In this document: positions 18,704 through 28,193 of the stretch, one piece after another
How the letters are laid out: every line of letters begins with the position of its first letter
How positions within the stretch are numbered: position 1 is the stretch's first letter
Assembly (NCBI GenBank): GCA_000512675.1
Contig: AXCJ01000001.1
Coordinates: 346,651 to 410,650 of the forward strand
Direction of reading: 5' to 3'
Length of the DNA stretch: 64,000 nucleotides
DNA from: Candidatus Xenolissoclinum pacificiensis L6
GTDB lineage: Bacteria > Pseudomonadota > Alphaproteobacteria > Rickettsiales > Anaplasmataceae
Program-made: the position numbers and the translations under genes
The notes under the pieces: model-generated
What the model was told of the DNA's origin: nothing
The model's database searches: none
What the model saw: only the letters and a program-made list of their open reading frames with translations

Positions 18704-19437
18704 GGTAGTTATTCAATTTCTTTATATCTATTTGTACTTGTGTTTTTGTGATGTAAGATAAATAATCAGAAAGTGGGAGTATAATGATTTATAACTGAAG
18801 CGTTTCTATTGCCATTTTGAAGATAGGGGGATCATACTCTTTATTTAGAGTCACGAAGGAATTGTAATTTTTGAATAATCATTAATTCTGTTACAATTCA
18901 ATTAGTTGAATAGGTATTCTATGATAATATTCAACCTTGTAGAGTATAATTCTTATGTACGGATTATTACATATAAATGTTACTTATATGAAAGTCCTTT
19001 GACTATTCGCCATTTTTGTTGAGTTGATAATAAGCAAAGATATTTTTGCTGAGGTAGGGAGATTATTATTGTTTTGTTATACTTTGGATTGTCTGTATAT
19101 TGATTCTTTATTTTCTAATTTTGTTGTGATTGCTATATACTAAATATTTTCGGAAGTAGGTAGATGAATCATTAAGCTAAGGGAGGGAATGCTATGACGA
19201 GATCTTTCAAGTGATGGCACAATATTACATAGGAGGTTTTACAGAGAAAAGGGGGGGTAATGTGCAAAAGGATTTAAAAACAATTATAGTGATATGTGAT
19301 GTACATTTAGATACATAGACGGAGGGAGTTAAAATTTATCTTTTTCCTATATTAAATATTACTTCGGTAACAGCGTCTAATGCTTTTGCTCCGCAGATAC
19401 AACAAGGTATATGTATATTTACTCAGTAATGATAGAC
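18704..19437. other. Non-coding stretch between convergent tadA and purK, with an IS fragment
   Basis: These 734 bases have no intact frame. Bases about 19170-19375 are a heavily deleted copy of the element with GGCACTGTTAACAAAGG-type ends. They contain the purine-rich middle (GATTTAAAA...ATAGTGATATGTGATG) and, after an internal deletion, the right end with CTTCGGTAACAG. The rest, 18704-19170, shows nothing I can name. Confidence 0.55.
19170..19375 (+). mobile_element. Internally deleted relic of the GGCACTGTTAACAAAGG-type IS5 element
   Basis: About 150 bp align with positions 43105-43245 of the fuller copy, followed immediately by about 60 bp matching its right end (TTTCCTATATTAAATATTAC, then GGTAACAG). 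The transposase frame between them is missing. Confidence 0.6.
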
Positions 19438-20511
19438 TTATGTTTTGCTATTGTTTAAGATATTCACATGCCCCATTTTACGATTTGAAGTAGTTTTGTT
19501 TTTTCCATACACATACACCTTTGAATCATTATTATGATATTTTGTAATTGACGAGTATATTTCAGTTCCTAATAGGTTCTTTGTCATGCAAGCAGAAAAA
19601 AGTTTAACATCTTTCATTGGTAGGTTCATTAAAATATAGACCAGCTGTTCAAATTGACTTACATTACAGACATCAATGCTCCAGTGTCCAGAGTTGTGTG
19701 GGCGTGGTGCAATCTCATTGACAAGAATATTTCCTGAATTATCGATGAAAAATTCTACAGCTATTAACCCAACAATATCTAGAGCATGTGCTAACTTATA
19801 CGCATAATCCAATATTAGGGTTTTTTGTATGCTTTTTATCGTTATAGGTACAAAAGATGATTGTAAGATACCGCACTTATGAACATTTTCTGCGATTGGA
19901 AAATGTTTAACTTCTCGTTGCTTATTTCTTGCTAGTATTACAGAAACCTCTTTTGAGAAATTTATATATTTCTCAATTATATATTGTTGTGATTCTACTA
20001 TATCATGTATTTTTATTTTTTTTAAATCCTCATTGCTATTAATACGATACTGTAATTTTCCATCATACCCACCAGTAATTTTTTTAAGTATGAATGGATA
20101 TCCTATCTTATTCAAATCGCTATGATTTTTTAATAAAGAATACGGAACAGTACGTATATCTTGCTGATTAATGAAATCCTTTTCAAATAAGCGATTTTTT
20201 GCTATATAAACAGCATTAGAATTTGGAATTACTTTATCATAACGCTTAATTACTTCTAGCAACTGGTTAGGTATATTTTCTGTCTCATAGGTCGCAATAT
20301 CGACTGAGTCTAGAAAAGACCTAATCAACATAGGATCCGATAAATCTCCTAAAAAACACTTATGGGATATAGGAATTGCAGGTGCATCAGGATCATCGGT
20401 AAGTATATGGGTTAAGCATCCCATATTATAAGCGGCAATAGAGAGCATTTTTGCTAACTGACCGCCTCCAATAATGCCTATTGAGAAAGGTTGATTTAAT
20501 GATGAAGACAT
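19438..20511 (-). CDS. purK: N5-carboxyaminoimidazole ribonucleotide synthase
   Basis: PurK converts aminoimidazole ribonucleotide, ATP and bicarbonate to N5-CAIR in purine synthesis. The 357-residue ATP-grasp protein begins with IGIIGGGQLAKML (11-23). It has the TYETENIP motif of the PurK subgroup, the KKITGGYDGKLQYRI glycine loop, and the AVEFFIDNSGNILVNEIAPRPHNSGHW block with the metal-binding Glu and Asn. Length is normal. The expected partner PurE is not in the window. It suggests a retained de novo purine pathway, as in Anaplasmataceae and unlike Rickettsia (general knowledge). Confidence 0.96.
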   Translation of the reverse strand: MSSSLNQPFSIGIIGGGQLAKMLSIAAYNMGCLTHILTDDPDAPAIPISHKCFLGDLSDPMLIRSFLDSVDIATYETENIPNQLLEVIKRYDKVIPNSNAVYIAKNRLFEKDFINQQDIRTVPYSLLKNHSDLNKIGYPFILKKITGGYDGKLQYRINSNEDLKKIKIHDIVESQQYIIEKYINFSKEVSVILARNKQREVKHFPIAENVHKCGILQSSFVPITIKSIQKTLILDYAYKLAHALDIVGLIAVEFFIDNSGNILVNEIAPRPHNSGHWSIDVCNVSQFEQLVYILMNLPMKDVKLFSACMTKNLLGTEIYSSITKYHNNDSKVYVYGKNKTTSNRKMGHVNILNNSKT

Positions 20512-20563
20512 ATCATAACAACATACAATACACCTGAAATATTAACGCAATAATAGCTATCGT

Positions 20564-21316
20564 TCAAGTTATATATCGTGTACAATTGCGGAATTCTACA
20601 ATTGTAGGGTGATTACTGTTTGAGAACCTTTCTGGCGTTCCTTTCCATATCAATCGACCGGATTTCATGAGTATTACATGTGTTGCTACTCCTGACATGA
20701 CATGTAGGTCATGCGTAACTATTAACCCTGTTGTCTTATTGCTTTTAAGGTAATATGCCAATAGATTTTTTATTTGATTTGCCGTGATAGGGTCTAATCC
20801 AGTTGTTGGTTCATCAAAGATTGCAACTTTAGGATTAGTTACCATTGCACGTAATATTGCAATTCTTTTTCTCATTCCTCCAGAAAGTTCTGCAGGATAT
20901 TTTTGAAGTATATTATCAGAAAGATTGACTGCTGTTATATTGGATTTAGTAATTTTTATAGCTTTACTTGTTGATATTGCGGGATTATGCTGATGTATTG
21001 CAAAACATATATTTTCCATAACATTCATACTATCAAATAAAGCATCATTTTGAAAAGCAACTGATATTTTATGAGTAGTAGAATTTTTTTCAACACTATG
21101 GGAAAGTTTCTTGTTGTCAATGGTGACTGTTCCCTGTTGGTATGGCATGAAACCTAATATAGATTTCGTCAGTACAGTTTTTCCACTACCAGAAAAACCC
21201 AAGATTGCCAGAACAGATCCCAAAGGTAAAGAATAGTTTATATTATCTAACAACTGTATATCTTCTTTTATCCATAATGATAAATTTTTAATTTCCAAAG
21301 ATTTCATCTCATTCAT
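20564..21316 (-). CDS. mlaF: ABC transporter ATPase of the phospholipid transport system (MlaF)
   Basis: The 250-residue ATPase has Walker A GFSGSGKT (40-47), a Q-loop in FQNDALFDSMNVMEN, the signature LSGGMRKR, Walker B AIFDEPTTGLD and the switch histidine in VTHDL. The Q-loop context FQ-x-x-x-LFDSMxVxEN and SGGMRKRxxxARA are typical of MlaF. MlaF drives retrograde or anterograde glycerophospholipid transport at the inner membrane together with MlaE and MlaD. It overlaps the upstream mlaE by eight bases; the MlaD homologue is encoded separately at 36614-37078. Confidence 0.94.
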   Translation of the reverse strand: MNEMKSLEIKNLSLWIKEDIQLLDNINYSLPLGSVLAILGFSGSGKTVLTKSILGFMPYQQGTVTIDNKKLSHSVEKNSTTHKISVAFQNDALFDSMNVMENICFAIHQHNPAISTSKAIKITKSNITAVNLSDNILQKYPAELSGGMRKRIAILRAMVTNPKVAIFDEPTTGLDPITANQIKNLLAYYLKSNKTTGLIVTHDLHVMSGVATHVILMKSGRLIWKGTPERFSNSNHPTIVEFRNCTRYIT

Positions 21317-22085
21317 ATATAAAGAACAGTGTAATTAGGTAATCAGCAGACAATATTATGACCAATGACATTACAATAGATCCAGTAGTGGCCATAGCGA
21401 TTCCATTGGTATTTCTTTGGGAAAAGAATCCATAATAGCATCCTATAAAAGAAGACAGCATGCCGAATATAAATGATTTGACCAAACCTACATGTAAATC
21501 ATGAAATGATACGGCGCTTACACAGTACTTGGCATACTGATAATTATTGTATCCTAACTGAGTTGTTGCTGTCAGATAAGATCCATATATACCAACTATA
21601 TCTGTTACTATGGCAAGCATTGGAAAAGCAATGGATGATGCTAATATACGAGGAAATATAATATAGGTATAGGGACTAATGCCAAAAGATCTTAGTGCAT
21701 CTATCTGCTCTGTTATTTTCATTGATGAGATTTCTGCAGCAGTAGAAGTAACGGTTTTTGCTGCTATTATTATTCCTATCAGAACAGGACCTAGCTCTCT
21801 AACTATAGAAACAGATACTACATGAGATAATGTCTTCTCATCGCTGAATTCTTCAAGACCGAGTTGTGTATGTATAGTTAAAACAGCACCGGTGAATGTA
21901 GATGTTAAAGCGACGATTACTAAAGAATAAAAAGATATTTCAATAAAATCTCTGACAAGGTTTTTATAGTATACTCTGAAATATATAACCTGTTTTAATA
22001 TTTGCCCTGCAAAAATAACTGACTCTCCTACTTTACTACAATAGGATAGTAGCAATGTACCAATTTGAGATAATAAAACTAACAT
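21309..22085 (-). CDS. mlaE: Phospholipid transport permease MlaE
   Basis: The 258-residue membrane protein belongs to the MlaE permease family. The landmarks are FTGAVLTIHTQLGLEEF (about 64-80), VSIVRELGPVLIGIIIAAK with the conserved RELGPVL, then AAEISSMKITEQIDALRSFGISP and PRILASSIAFPMLAI. Five to six hydrophobic segments are visible. It precedes mlaF with an eight-base overlap, so the two form one transcript. It is divergent from radA. Confidence 0.95.
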   Translation of the reverse strand: MLVLLSQIGTLLLSYCSKVGESVIFAGQILKQVIYFRVYYKNLVRDFIEISFYSLVIVALTSTFTGAVLTIHTQLGLEEFSDEKTLSHVVSVSIVRELGPVLIGIIIAAKTVTSTAAEISSMKITEQIDALRSFGISPYTYIIFPRILASSIAFPMLAIVTDIVGIYGSYLTATTQLGYNNYQYAKYCVSAVSFHDLHVGLVKSFIFGMLSSFIGCYYGFFSQRNTNGIAMATTGSIVMSLVIILSADYLITLFFIYE

Positions 22086-22172
22086 TATGTTTATTGCAGT
22101 GAATAACAGACAGTGTCGCGGTGTATAATCATATTATAGAACGAAGTTATTTATAATAATCTGTTATATCAT

Positions 22173-23501
22173 ATGAAAGAGAAAAAAGGGTTTATATGTA
22201 ATGTGTGTCAAACAAAATATGTTAAATGGGTTGGACATTGTCATTCATGTAGTAATTGGGATACCGTAGAGATATTAATCCCGTCTAAAAGACTTAATAC
22301 TAAAGAATTATCATTAGTATACTTGAATAGTGATAATGATGACTATACAAATCATTATTTTTCATCCGGATTCGAAGAGTTAGATCGGGTATTAGGAAAG
22401 GGGTTTGTAACGGGGAGTGCTATATTGCTAGGAGGACCTCCAGGTATTGGAAAATCAACTTTAATATTACAGGTCTTGAATAATATTGCACATAAAAGCT
22501 TATATATTACGGGAGAAGAATCTGTTAGTCAAATTAAAATACGGGCTAAAAGACTAAATATTTTAGATACAACAAAGATACAGATCGCTGTATCTAATAA
22601 CTTGGAATCGATTATAAATGCGATCACCCAACTGAATCATATTAAATTTGTTGTTATAGATTCGATACAGACTATTCATGCTGATTCTTTGGAGACCTCT
22701 GCAGGTAGTATATCCCAGATTAAATTCTGTATTGCAGAATTAGTACGGACAATTAAGGAGAGAGATGTCACAATTGTATTAATTGGTCAGATTACAAAAG
22801 ATGGTCAGATTGCAGGACCTAAGGTGCTGGAGCATCTTGTTGATACAGTAATATACTTTGAGAGTGAATTAACAGCACAGTATCATATACTACGTGTGAT
22901 TAAGAATCGTTTTGGTGCTGTTAATGAAATAGCACTATTTGATATGGGTTCTAAAGGTCTGAGGGAGATAGTAAACCCCTCTGAGTTGTTTTTAGGAACA
23001 TATATGTTTGGTGTATCAGGTATTAGTATATTTGTTAGTATGGAAGGTACCAGACCTATACTTGTAGAGGTACAGGCTTTAATTATGAAAACTAATATGT
23101 CAATGCCTAAACGTTCGGTAATTGGTTGGGATGTCAATAGATTATCTATGGTTCTTGCTGTGCTGACTGCAAGATGTGATTTTTTTTTTGGAGACAAAGA
23201 AGTGTATTTGAATATTACAGGAGGATGTAAGATTTCAGATCCTGCGACAGATCTTGCGGTAGCGTTTGCGCTGATGTCAGCTGTATTGCAAAAACCAATT
23301 CCTTTTAAAGCAATATGCTTAGGGGAACTTACATTATCAGGGTTACTACAGGGAGTTTCATTTCAGAATATTAGAATCAGAGAAGCTAAAAAACTAGGGT
23401 TTAAGGACGTAATTATGCCTAAAACATCTGTAGAAGCAAAAGGAATGGATGTGCATCATATTAATCATGTGAAGGATATTTTGTCAATATTCAATATTTA
23501 G
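22173..23501 (+). CDS. radA: DNA repair protein RadA/Sms
   Basis: RadA is a RecA-like, DnaB-type branch-migration helicase acting in recombinational repair. The 442-residue protein starts with a four-cysteine zinc finger (C9, C12, C23, C26). The ATPase core has Walker A GGPPGIGKST (87-96), a Walker B region FVVIDSIQTIH, and the RadA-specific KNRFGAVNEIALFDM motif. A C-terminal Lon-protease-like domain (GGCKISDPATDLAVAFALMSA, GELTLSGLLQGV) completes it. Length and order are standard. It is followed by a tiny membrane-protein frame. Confidence 0.97.
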   Translation: MKEKKGFICNVCQTKYVKWVGHCHSCSNWDTVEILIPSKRLNTKELSLVYLNSDNDDYTNHYFSSGFEELDRVLGKGFVTGSAILLGGPPGIGKSTLILQVLNNIAHKSLYITGEESVSQIKIRAKRLNILDTTKIQIAVSNNLESIINAITQLNHIKFVVIDSIQTIHADSLETSAGSISQIKFCIAELVRTIKERDVTIVLIGQITKDGQIAGPKVLEHLVDTVIYFESELTAQYHILRVIKNRFGAVNEIALFDMGSKGLREIVNPSELFLGTYMFGVSGISIFVSMEGTRPILVEVQALIMKTNMSMPKRSVIGWDVNRLSMVLAVLTARCDFFFGDKEVYLNITGGCKISDPATDLAVAFALMSAVLQKPIPFKAICLGELTLSGLLQGVSFQNIRIREAKKLGFKDVIMPKTSVEAKGMDVHHINHVKDILSIFNI

Positions 23502-23594
23502 ATTATGTAATCACAGATAGAGTTCTACATGCTAGGATTATATGTCGTATCTAGTTGATCATATGTGACTGATTATATTTTTTGTATTTTTGTG

Positions 23595-23729
23595 ATGTGG
23601 GATTACTATTTTGACTCTATTTGGTTTACGTATTATTATGAGATGAGAATTGTGTTAGTTCTGCTCTTGGCTTTGCTACTATTGATATTTTTGCTAGGTT
23701 CTGTTTACATAAGGAAAAGAAAGTTTTAA
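23595..23729 (+). CDS. Tiny single-span membrane protein, possibly CcmD-like
   Basis: This 44-residue frame, 93 bp after radA, encodes an aromatic N-terminus (MWDYYFDSIWFTYYYEM), one strongly hydrophobic span (about 18-37) and a basic tail IRKRKF. Size, a tryptophan-x-x-tyrosine before the span and the basic end resemble the haem exporter accessory protein CcmD, but proteins this short give little evidence. No other ccm gene is nearby. It could be a chance frame, though the amino-acid pattern is that of a real membrane peptide. Confidence 0.4.
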   Translation: MWDYYFDSIWFTYYYEMRIVLVLLLALLLLIFLLGSVYIRKRKF

Positions 23730-23749
23730 GTGATAAAGTAAGAAAGGAT

Positions 23750-24045
23750 AATAGATCTTCTGCGAAAGTATCAAAGTAAGCTAGAGGCAGAAAGGGTTAT
23801 GCAACTGAGTAGCGCAAAACCATGATTTAGATTGACAATACCAGCAATGATATTGAATTTGTGATGTGATACCTTTTTCTCTTGTTACGATACCTATGTG
23901 AAAGTCTTGAGAGTGCGAATAACATGCTCAACCTTAATACGAGTTTTGGCTAGAAGGGTATTATGACTTTTCTCTTGAGCACTTACCTTCCTAGACTTGG
24001 CGTTTTTATAAGGACATACAAAATTTTTATGTAATGATTCGGTTC
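23750..24045 (-). mobile_element. 3' fragment of an IS5-type element
   Basis: On the minus strand the fragment encodes, in broken frames, the C-terminal transposase region: YKNAKSRKVS, DHNTLLAKTRIKVEHVIRTL, then the NIIAGIVNLNHGF end. It continues past this into the same 3' flank seen at 57100-57175 (GCTACTCAGTTTC..., ending CTTTCGCAGAAGAT). The shared flank means these two copies derive from one longer variant. Confidence 0.68.
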
Positions 24046-24099
24046 TGTTGACATAAGGAAATAAGAAATAGCCACAGAAGGTATGAGAGGTAAAATTAA

Positions 24100-24830
24100 A
24101 GTGAAAAACAAATAGAATCTCCCCCTATGAATCATTATCACCTGAAAGAAATAGAATGGGAATTTATTAAAACATACCTGAAAGAAGTGAAGTTTATCAG
24201 AAAGACAGAGGATATAAGACCATTTATAGAAGAAATATTGTTTATATTAAAGGAGGATGCCAATGGAGATTGTTGCCAGAGGTGTATGGTGCATGGCAAA
24301 GAGTACAAGCGCTTTATCAGATGGAAGAACAAAGTAATCTGGATGAAATTGTTTAAAAGTACTGTGTATTGGACATATCTACAAGAAGTAATGATAGATA
24401 GTACTGTAGTGAGATCACATGCTTGCATCAGGGGATGGAAATAAAGCAGAAGGTTTGGGAAGATCTAAATGAGGGGGGTACTTTTCACTATTACTGGAGG
24501 AAATAGAAATGATATTATCAAGGCAGAGGCTTTGACTATCAAAGGTGCATTGCAGATAAAGGATATGATAGTCAGAAGTTGTGTGAGTATTTAGATGGTA
24601 AAAAATGTAAAATCGTTATTCTACCGCGTAAAAACAGGAAAATACAGTATGAATTTAGTAGAGTGTTTTTTCAGTAAAATTAAACACTTAGACGGATATT
24701 CTATCGTTTCGACAAGTCTAAGTCTTCTTTTCAGGCTTTTATGATTTCGCTTCCACCTTAATATGCCTTTGTTAATCCTTATGTAAACAGCACAGCAACA
24801 AGTCATAATTTAGGGAATTAGTGATAGGCA
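24100..24830 (+). mobile_element. IS5-family transposase relic (third subgroup)
   Basis: The frame at 24127-24444 encodes the N-terminal half of an IS5-family transposase: LKEIEWEFIKTYL (E-x-E-W start), IRPFIEEILFILKE, YKRFIRWKNKVIWMKLF and VMIDSTVVRSHAC with the first catalytic Asp. The continuation in other frames carries TGGNRNDIIKAEAL, IADKGYDSQKLCEYL with the second Asp, the ILPRKNRK motif, and the final FYRFDKSKSSFQAFM. The catalytic middle has a deletion and several frameshifts, so it is inactive. Confidence 0.75.
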
Positions 24831-25145
24831 ATAACGATTGTAAAAAATTAGCAAATCTCAAAGATGCATAGTAAAACATGAAGTGTGATGATGGTTGTCG
24901 AATTTTTAAATCTTGTTTCTCACAAAACTTTTATCACGAGCAAGAGGAAGATTTTCTAAAAAGTCAGATTTTTAGAAAACAGATTTTTAAACAAAAATAT
25001 ATGGTAGCAGATTTTTTTGCATTTGATATTGCACATTTTTTGTTCACGAATATAGATGCCATTTTAATTAACTTTGTGAATAATCATTCACATGTCATAT
25101 AGACAATAATATAACCACATGAATAAACATATAGAATTCAAACCA

Positions 25146-25170
25146 ATATCAGAAACCTTCTTTCTGATAT
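25146..25170 (-). terminator. Perfect hairpin downstream of rpsT
   Basis: A 10-bp inverted repeat (ATATCAGAAA / TTTCTGATAT) with a 5-nt loop lies about 38 bp after the rpsT stop codon. It is followed on the transcribed strand by a T-containing but not uninterrupted T tract. It could terminate the rpsT transcript or stabilise its 3' end. Confidence 0.4.
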
Positions 25171-25207
25171 AGATCATATATTGCTACACTAGCATAAATG
25201 TATACAA

Positions 25208-25474
25208 TTAGTCTTTTAGGTTCTTGATTTTAGCATTTATTCTGCTCACTATACGAGATGCTTTGTTTTTTACAAATACTTTTTTGGATACAGCTTTATG
25301 CACTTTTGCTTGAAATTCTTTAAAGAATTCTGTTGCCTTCGTATAATCACCTTCTTTTATTATATCTTTCATTTTTCTGATAACTGTGCGTATTTTATTC
25401 GCACGAACTTTGTTGATCATATTTCTTTTTTTATCCTGTCTGTTTGCTTTCTTAGCACTGGAAGTATTTGGCAT
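25208..25474 (-). CDS. rpsT: 30S ribosomal protein S20
   Basis: S20 is an 88-residue, lysine-rich, all-helical protein that binds 16S rRNA early in small-subunit assembly. The start MPNTSSAKKANRQDKKRNM matches the family's M-A-N-x-x-S-A-K-K-R-x-R-Q-x-x-x-R opening. The later INKVRANKIRTVIRKM, FFKEFQAKVHKAVSKKVF and NKASRIVSRINAKIKNL blocks are canonical. Its size is normal. It stands alone between IS debris; a perfect hairpin follows it. Confidence 0.97.
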   Translation of the reverse strand: MPNTSSAKKANRQDKKRNMINKVRANKIRTVIRKMKDIIKEGDYTKATEFFKEFQAKVHKAVSKKVFVKNKASRIVSRINAKIKNLKD

Positions 25475-25672
25475 TTACGACATAAAACTTTAATACTCGA
25501 TGGCTAATTATAACAACAGTATTTAAATAGAACAAGGTTTAAGAACATTATATCTTTATATTCGACACTAACTATCGCTATACAATAAAGTATATTACAG
25601 GGAATTGATATTTCAATCTTAATGATTGAAAAAACGTATTTAGGTTGATAAATATTATCTATAATAGATCTC

Positions 25673-26597
25673 CTGTGAAAGGATTCGTAAAGCCTTCACA
25701 CGGATAGATTGTTATAGGATTAGCTAAAATCCATTATTGAGGTTAACAATACCGGCAATAAGATTGAATTTGAGATTATATCTCTTCCTCTTGTTACGAT
25801 ATTTATGTGAAAGGATATAAAAAGTCTTAAGATTACGAATAACATGTTCAACCTTAATACGAGTTTTTGCAAGCAAGGTATTATGATCTTTTGCTGTAGA
25901 AGTGATCTTCTGACATTTGAAGTTTTTATGAGGGTATAGAGATTTTTTTATGATATTTATTAATCCCTTGATAGCCAGAGTCTACCAATACTTTAGATTC
26001 TGAAGGCGGAAATTCCTGTTGCTTAAATATCTTAAAGTCATGTACTGAACCAGGATATGATTTAGAGATCTGCACAATACGACCCTTTTCGTTCACTCTG
26101 ATCTCTGTTTTGATAGTATGAGGCTTCTTCTTTCTCGAATAGTATGTTTTCTATTTCTTTTTAGGACGTTCAATCGCCTGTTCAGTAGCATCTATAATTA
26201 GTACTTCTATATCTTCCTTGGATAGTTTCTTACTTTTGGTGATAGACACAATACTGGATACAATAGGCTCTAACTTCTTAATAAATCTACTTATTTGTGA
26301 ATTATGTATACTAAATAGATATCCTATGAATTCTTGCGTAACATAACTGTATAACAATAATGCCAATAACCTATCTGATAGGTTGAGTTTATATATTCGT
26401 CTAGGATTACTGATTTATTATCTTTGTTACCCACTGTCTTTCAACCTTTTTCAGAATCTTTTTAAATGTTTTTCTTGAAACTCCAAATAGTCTCAGAAAT
26501 ACTTTCGGTTTCTTCTCTATCTTTTTGTATCTCAGTTGCATGGCTTTGCTGTCTTTTCTTACTCTTATAACATTTCTTCTATCCTTTCACAGGAGGT
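25673..26597 (-). mobile_element. Most complete copy of the IS5-type element with CCTCCTGTGAAA ends
   Basis: The element is about 925 bp, bounded by inverted repeats AGATCTCCTGTGAAAGGAT (left) and ATCCTTTCACAGGAGGTCT (right). Its transposase, on the minus strand, shows the full family order. First come the helix-turn-helix LFSIHNSQISRFIKKLEP and the first catalytic block LIIDATEQAIERPKKK. After an in-frame stop follow YYSRKKKPHTIKTEI, GRIVQISKSYPGSVHDFK (second Asp), FPPSESKVLVDSGYQGINKYH, and a frameshifted C-terminus. One stop and at least one frameshift make it inactive. Its right end cuts the gene at 26598-26975. Confidence 0.82.
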
Positions 26598-26975
26598 CTA
26601 AAATACCATTTTCTGCATTATGGAATTGGGTCTAAGATCTTCCGTTTCTGCCATAAAGGATGGTATTATTGCGAATAGTAAAAGAGAATATAGAGGTAAG
26701 TTTGAAGGCATAAATACAGCCATTTTTTCTATACTACCTTCATAACTACTATCTTTGGATATTTTTTCTAAGGTATCTATAGAGCGTTCTATTTCATATA
26801 GAGTCACTTCTTGTGGTTGATATGGTGCTAGAATGTCTATAATTTTCTGTTTATTTAATTTTATATTTGATATAAAATCACTACATTGACGAGCAACTTG
26901 TCGTTGCCTTAGATTTTTTGATTGTAACATTTGTAAAATTAAATTTTTAATTGTAAAAGTTACATACAATAACAT
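26598..26975 (-). pseudogene. 5' remnant of a gene truncated by an IS5-type element
   Basis: An intact frame starts at 26975 and runs 125 codons straight into the terminal inverted repeat of the IS, where it meets a stop. The last stretch (AVFMPSNLPLYSLLLFAIIP, then DLRPN) resembles the beginning of the cofactor-binding domain in aldehyde-dehydrogenase-like acyl-CoA reductases, and residues 1-75 look helical. That assignment is weak. I found no continuation on the far side of the IS (25500-25672), so the 3' part is lost. The start codon is 12 bp from the divergent P-loop gene. Confidence 0.55.
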
Positions 26976-26987
26976 ATAGGGGGTAAC

Positions 26988-27565
26988 ATGAATAAGGTCA
27001 TATTAATTAACGGTTTTGCAGGAGTTGGGAAGCTCACTGTAGCAGAAATATTAAGTGGTATGACTGGATATACCCTATTGGATAATCATATGATAAATAA
27101 TATTGTATTCCCATTTATCAATATAGATCAAGATATTGACGATTCTATCTGGCATGAAATAATAACTATCCGGAAATCGGTGTTTAAAATAATATCGATC
27201 GGAAAAATTTATGATAACTTCATACTTACTAATGAAATTTGTGATGATCATATAGATTTAAAATACTATAGTGACATAGAGAAATTTGCCAGATCTATAA
27301 AGGCAATATTATGTAATGTTGTTTTAGAATGTGATGATAAAGAGGAGTTAAAAAAAGAATAGAATCAGAAGAACGTCAAAAATTATATAAAATAACTGAT
27401 AATAAGAAAGCTTTTAAACGTATAGAAGGAATGAGTTTATATACACCTGATAATTGTTTTCAAATAGAAACATCCCAATTAACCGCTAAAGAAACTGCTA
27501 GAAAAATATATAATCATTTCTTTAATAAATCTTCACAACACCTTCGAAATCCCTATCAACCCTAA
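26988..27565 (+). pseudogene. P-loop kinase-like gene with a single frameshift
   Basis: The first 124 codons encode a small P-loop protein: VILINGFAGVGKLTVAEIL (Walker A GFAGVGKLT, about residues 9-17), then LLDNHMINN. The family of about 180 residues with GVGKLTVA is known as uncharacterised AAA-type or shikimate-kinase-like proteins. The frame stops at 27362 after a run of seven A. Adding one base there would join it to RIESEERQKLYKITDNKKAF and on to a stop at 27565, giving about 192 residues of normal family length. Either a recent one-base deletion or a sequencing error in the A tract explains it. Confidence 0.68.
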
Positions 27566-27610
27566 TATTGATACTATTGTTATCAAAAACGCCGTAATAC
27601 CCCTTGATTT

Positions 27611-27808
27611 ATGGATAGCACTAAATAATTATTAGATGCTCGGTTGAAGATGTATGGTAAATTTCAAGACAATGCTCAAATAATACAATCTCTGTTTGAT
27701 ATTATATCTAAAGCACCTAATTTTGATAATTTAACTTTTGAGCATAAAGAAGCTTATCAATGTTTCATCGGTTATCACATTAGATCTGCTCTCAGCAACA
27801 GAGGCTAA
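27611..27808 (+). pseudogene. Relic of a phage-type gene (DUF6378-like)
   Basis: An ATG at 27611 is followed after five codons by an in-frame TAA, then 60 open codons. The segment reads LLDARLKMYGKFQDNAQIIQ, then LFDIISKAPNFDNL and EHKEAYQCF. This resembles the start of a short protein family common in phages, in which E-R-G-x-x-Y-G-x-F-x-x-N-A-x-I-A-Q is followed by N-W-x-x-L-S-x-x-Q-x-E-A-L. The C-terminal half is missing. The in-frame stop and truncation mark it as a relic. Confidence 0.5.
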
Positions 27809-27885
27809 GCCATCAAATGATAGTGTTTTGTCCAACCTATTGCGCATGGTAGTCACGAATAGGTCATTAGATATATTGATTGCCA

Positions 27886-28095
27886 TTACATTAATGCTAA
27901 TATATTAACATTCACATATACAGAACCAATTATTCCAAATAAAATGTACCCAATATCAGATCTTTTCTTTTGTGTCTTAAGTAGAACTAAAACTTCTTGC
28001 AACATATAATTTGTTTGTCCAGAACTAGCTTTAATATTTTTTGTATCAGCTATTATCTGTTGAAGAAGCTTCCCTAATTTGCTATTTATTTGCAA
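27886..28095 (-). CDS. Small hypothetical protein with one membrane span
   Basis: A 69-residue frame with a polar, possibly coiled N-terminal part (residues 1-44) and one hydrophobic segment (about 48-68) at the end. Nothing in it identifies a family. It lies within a patch of decayed accessory genes upstream of hemB, so it may itself be a relic or a chance frame. Confidence 0.3.
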   Translation of the reverse strand: MQINSKLGKLLQQIIADTKNIKASSGQTNYMLQEVLVLLKTQKKRSDIGYILFGIIGSVYVNVNILALM

Positions 28096-28193
28096 GTTAT
28101 AGATTTTTATGAATATTTTTTATAAACTAAACTTGGATTTTTTGGGAACATATCATTATAATTGGTAATCATTATGTATTTTTGGAATAATTA

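Noticed and set aside
24878..25102. 74-codon plus-strand frame between an IS relic and rpsT
   Set aside because: Composition rich in Phe, Lys and Asn without any motif, lying in IS debris; a chance frame is more likely.
26151..26366. 71-codon minus-strand frame as a stand-alone DNA-binding gene
   Set aside because: It is the N-terminal part of the IS5-type transposase, ended by an in-frame stop; the rest of the transposase continues after it.
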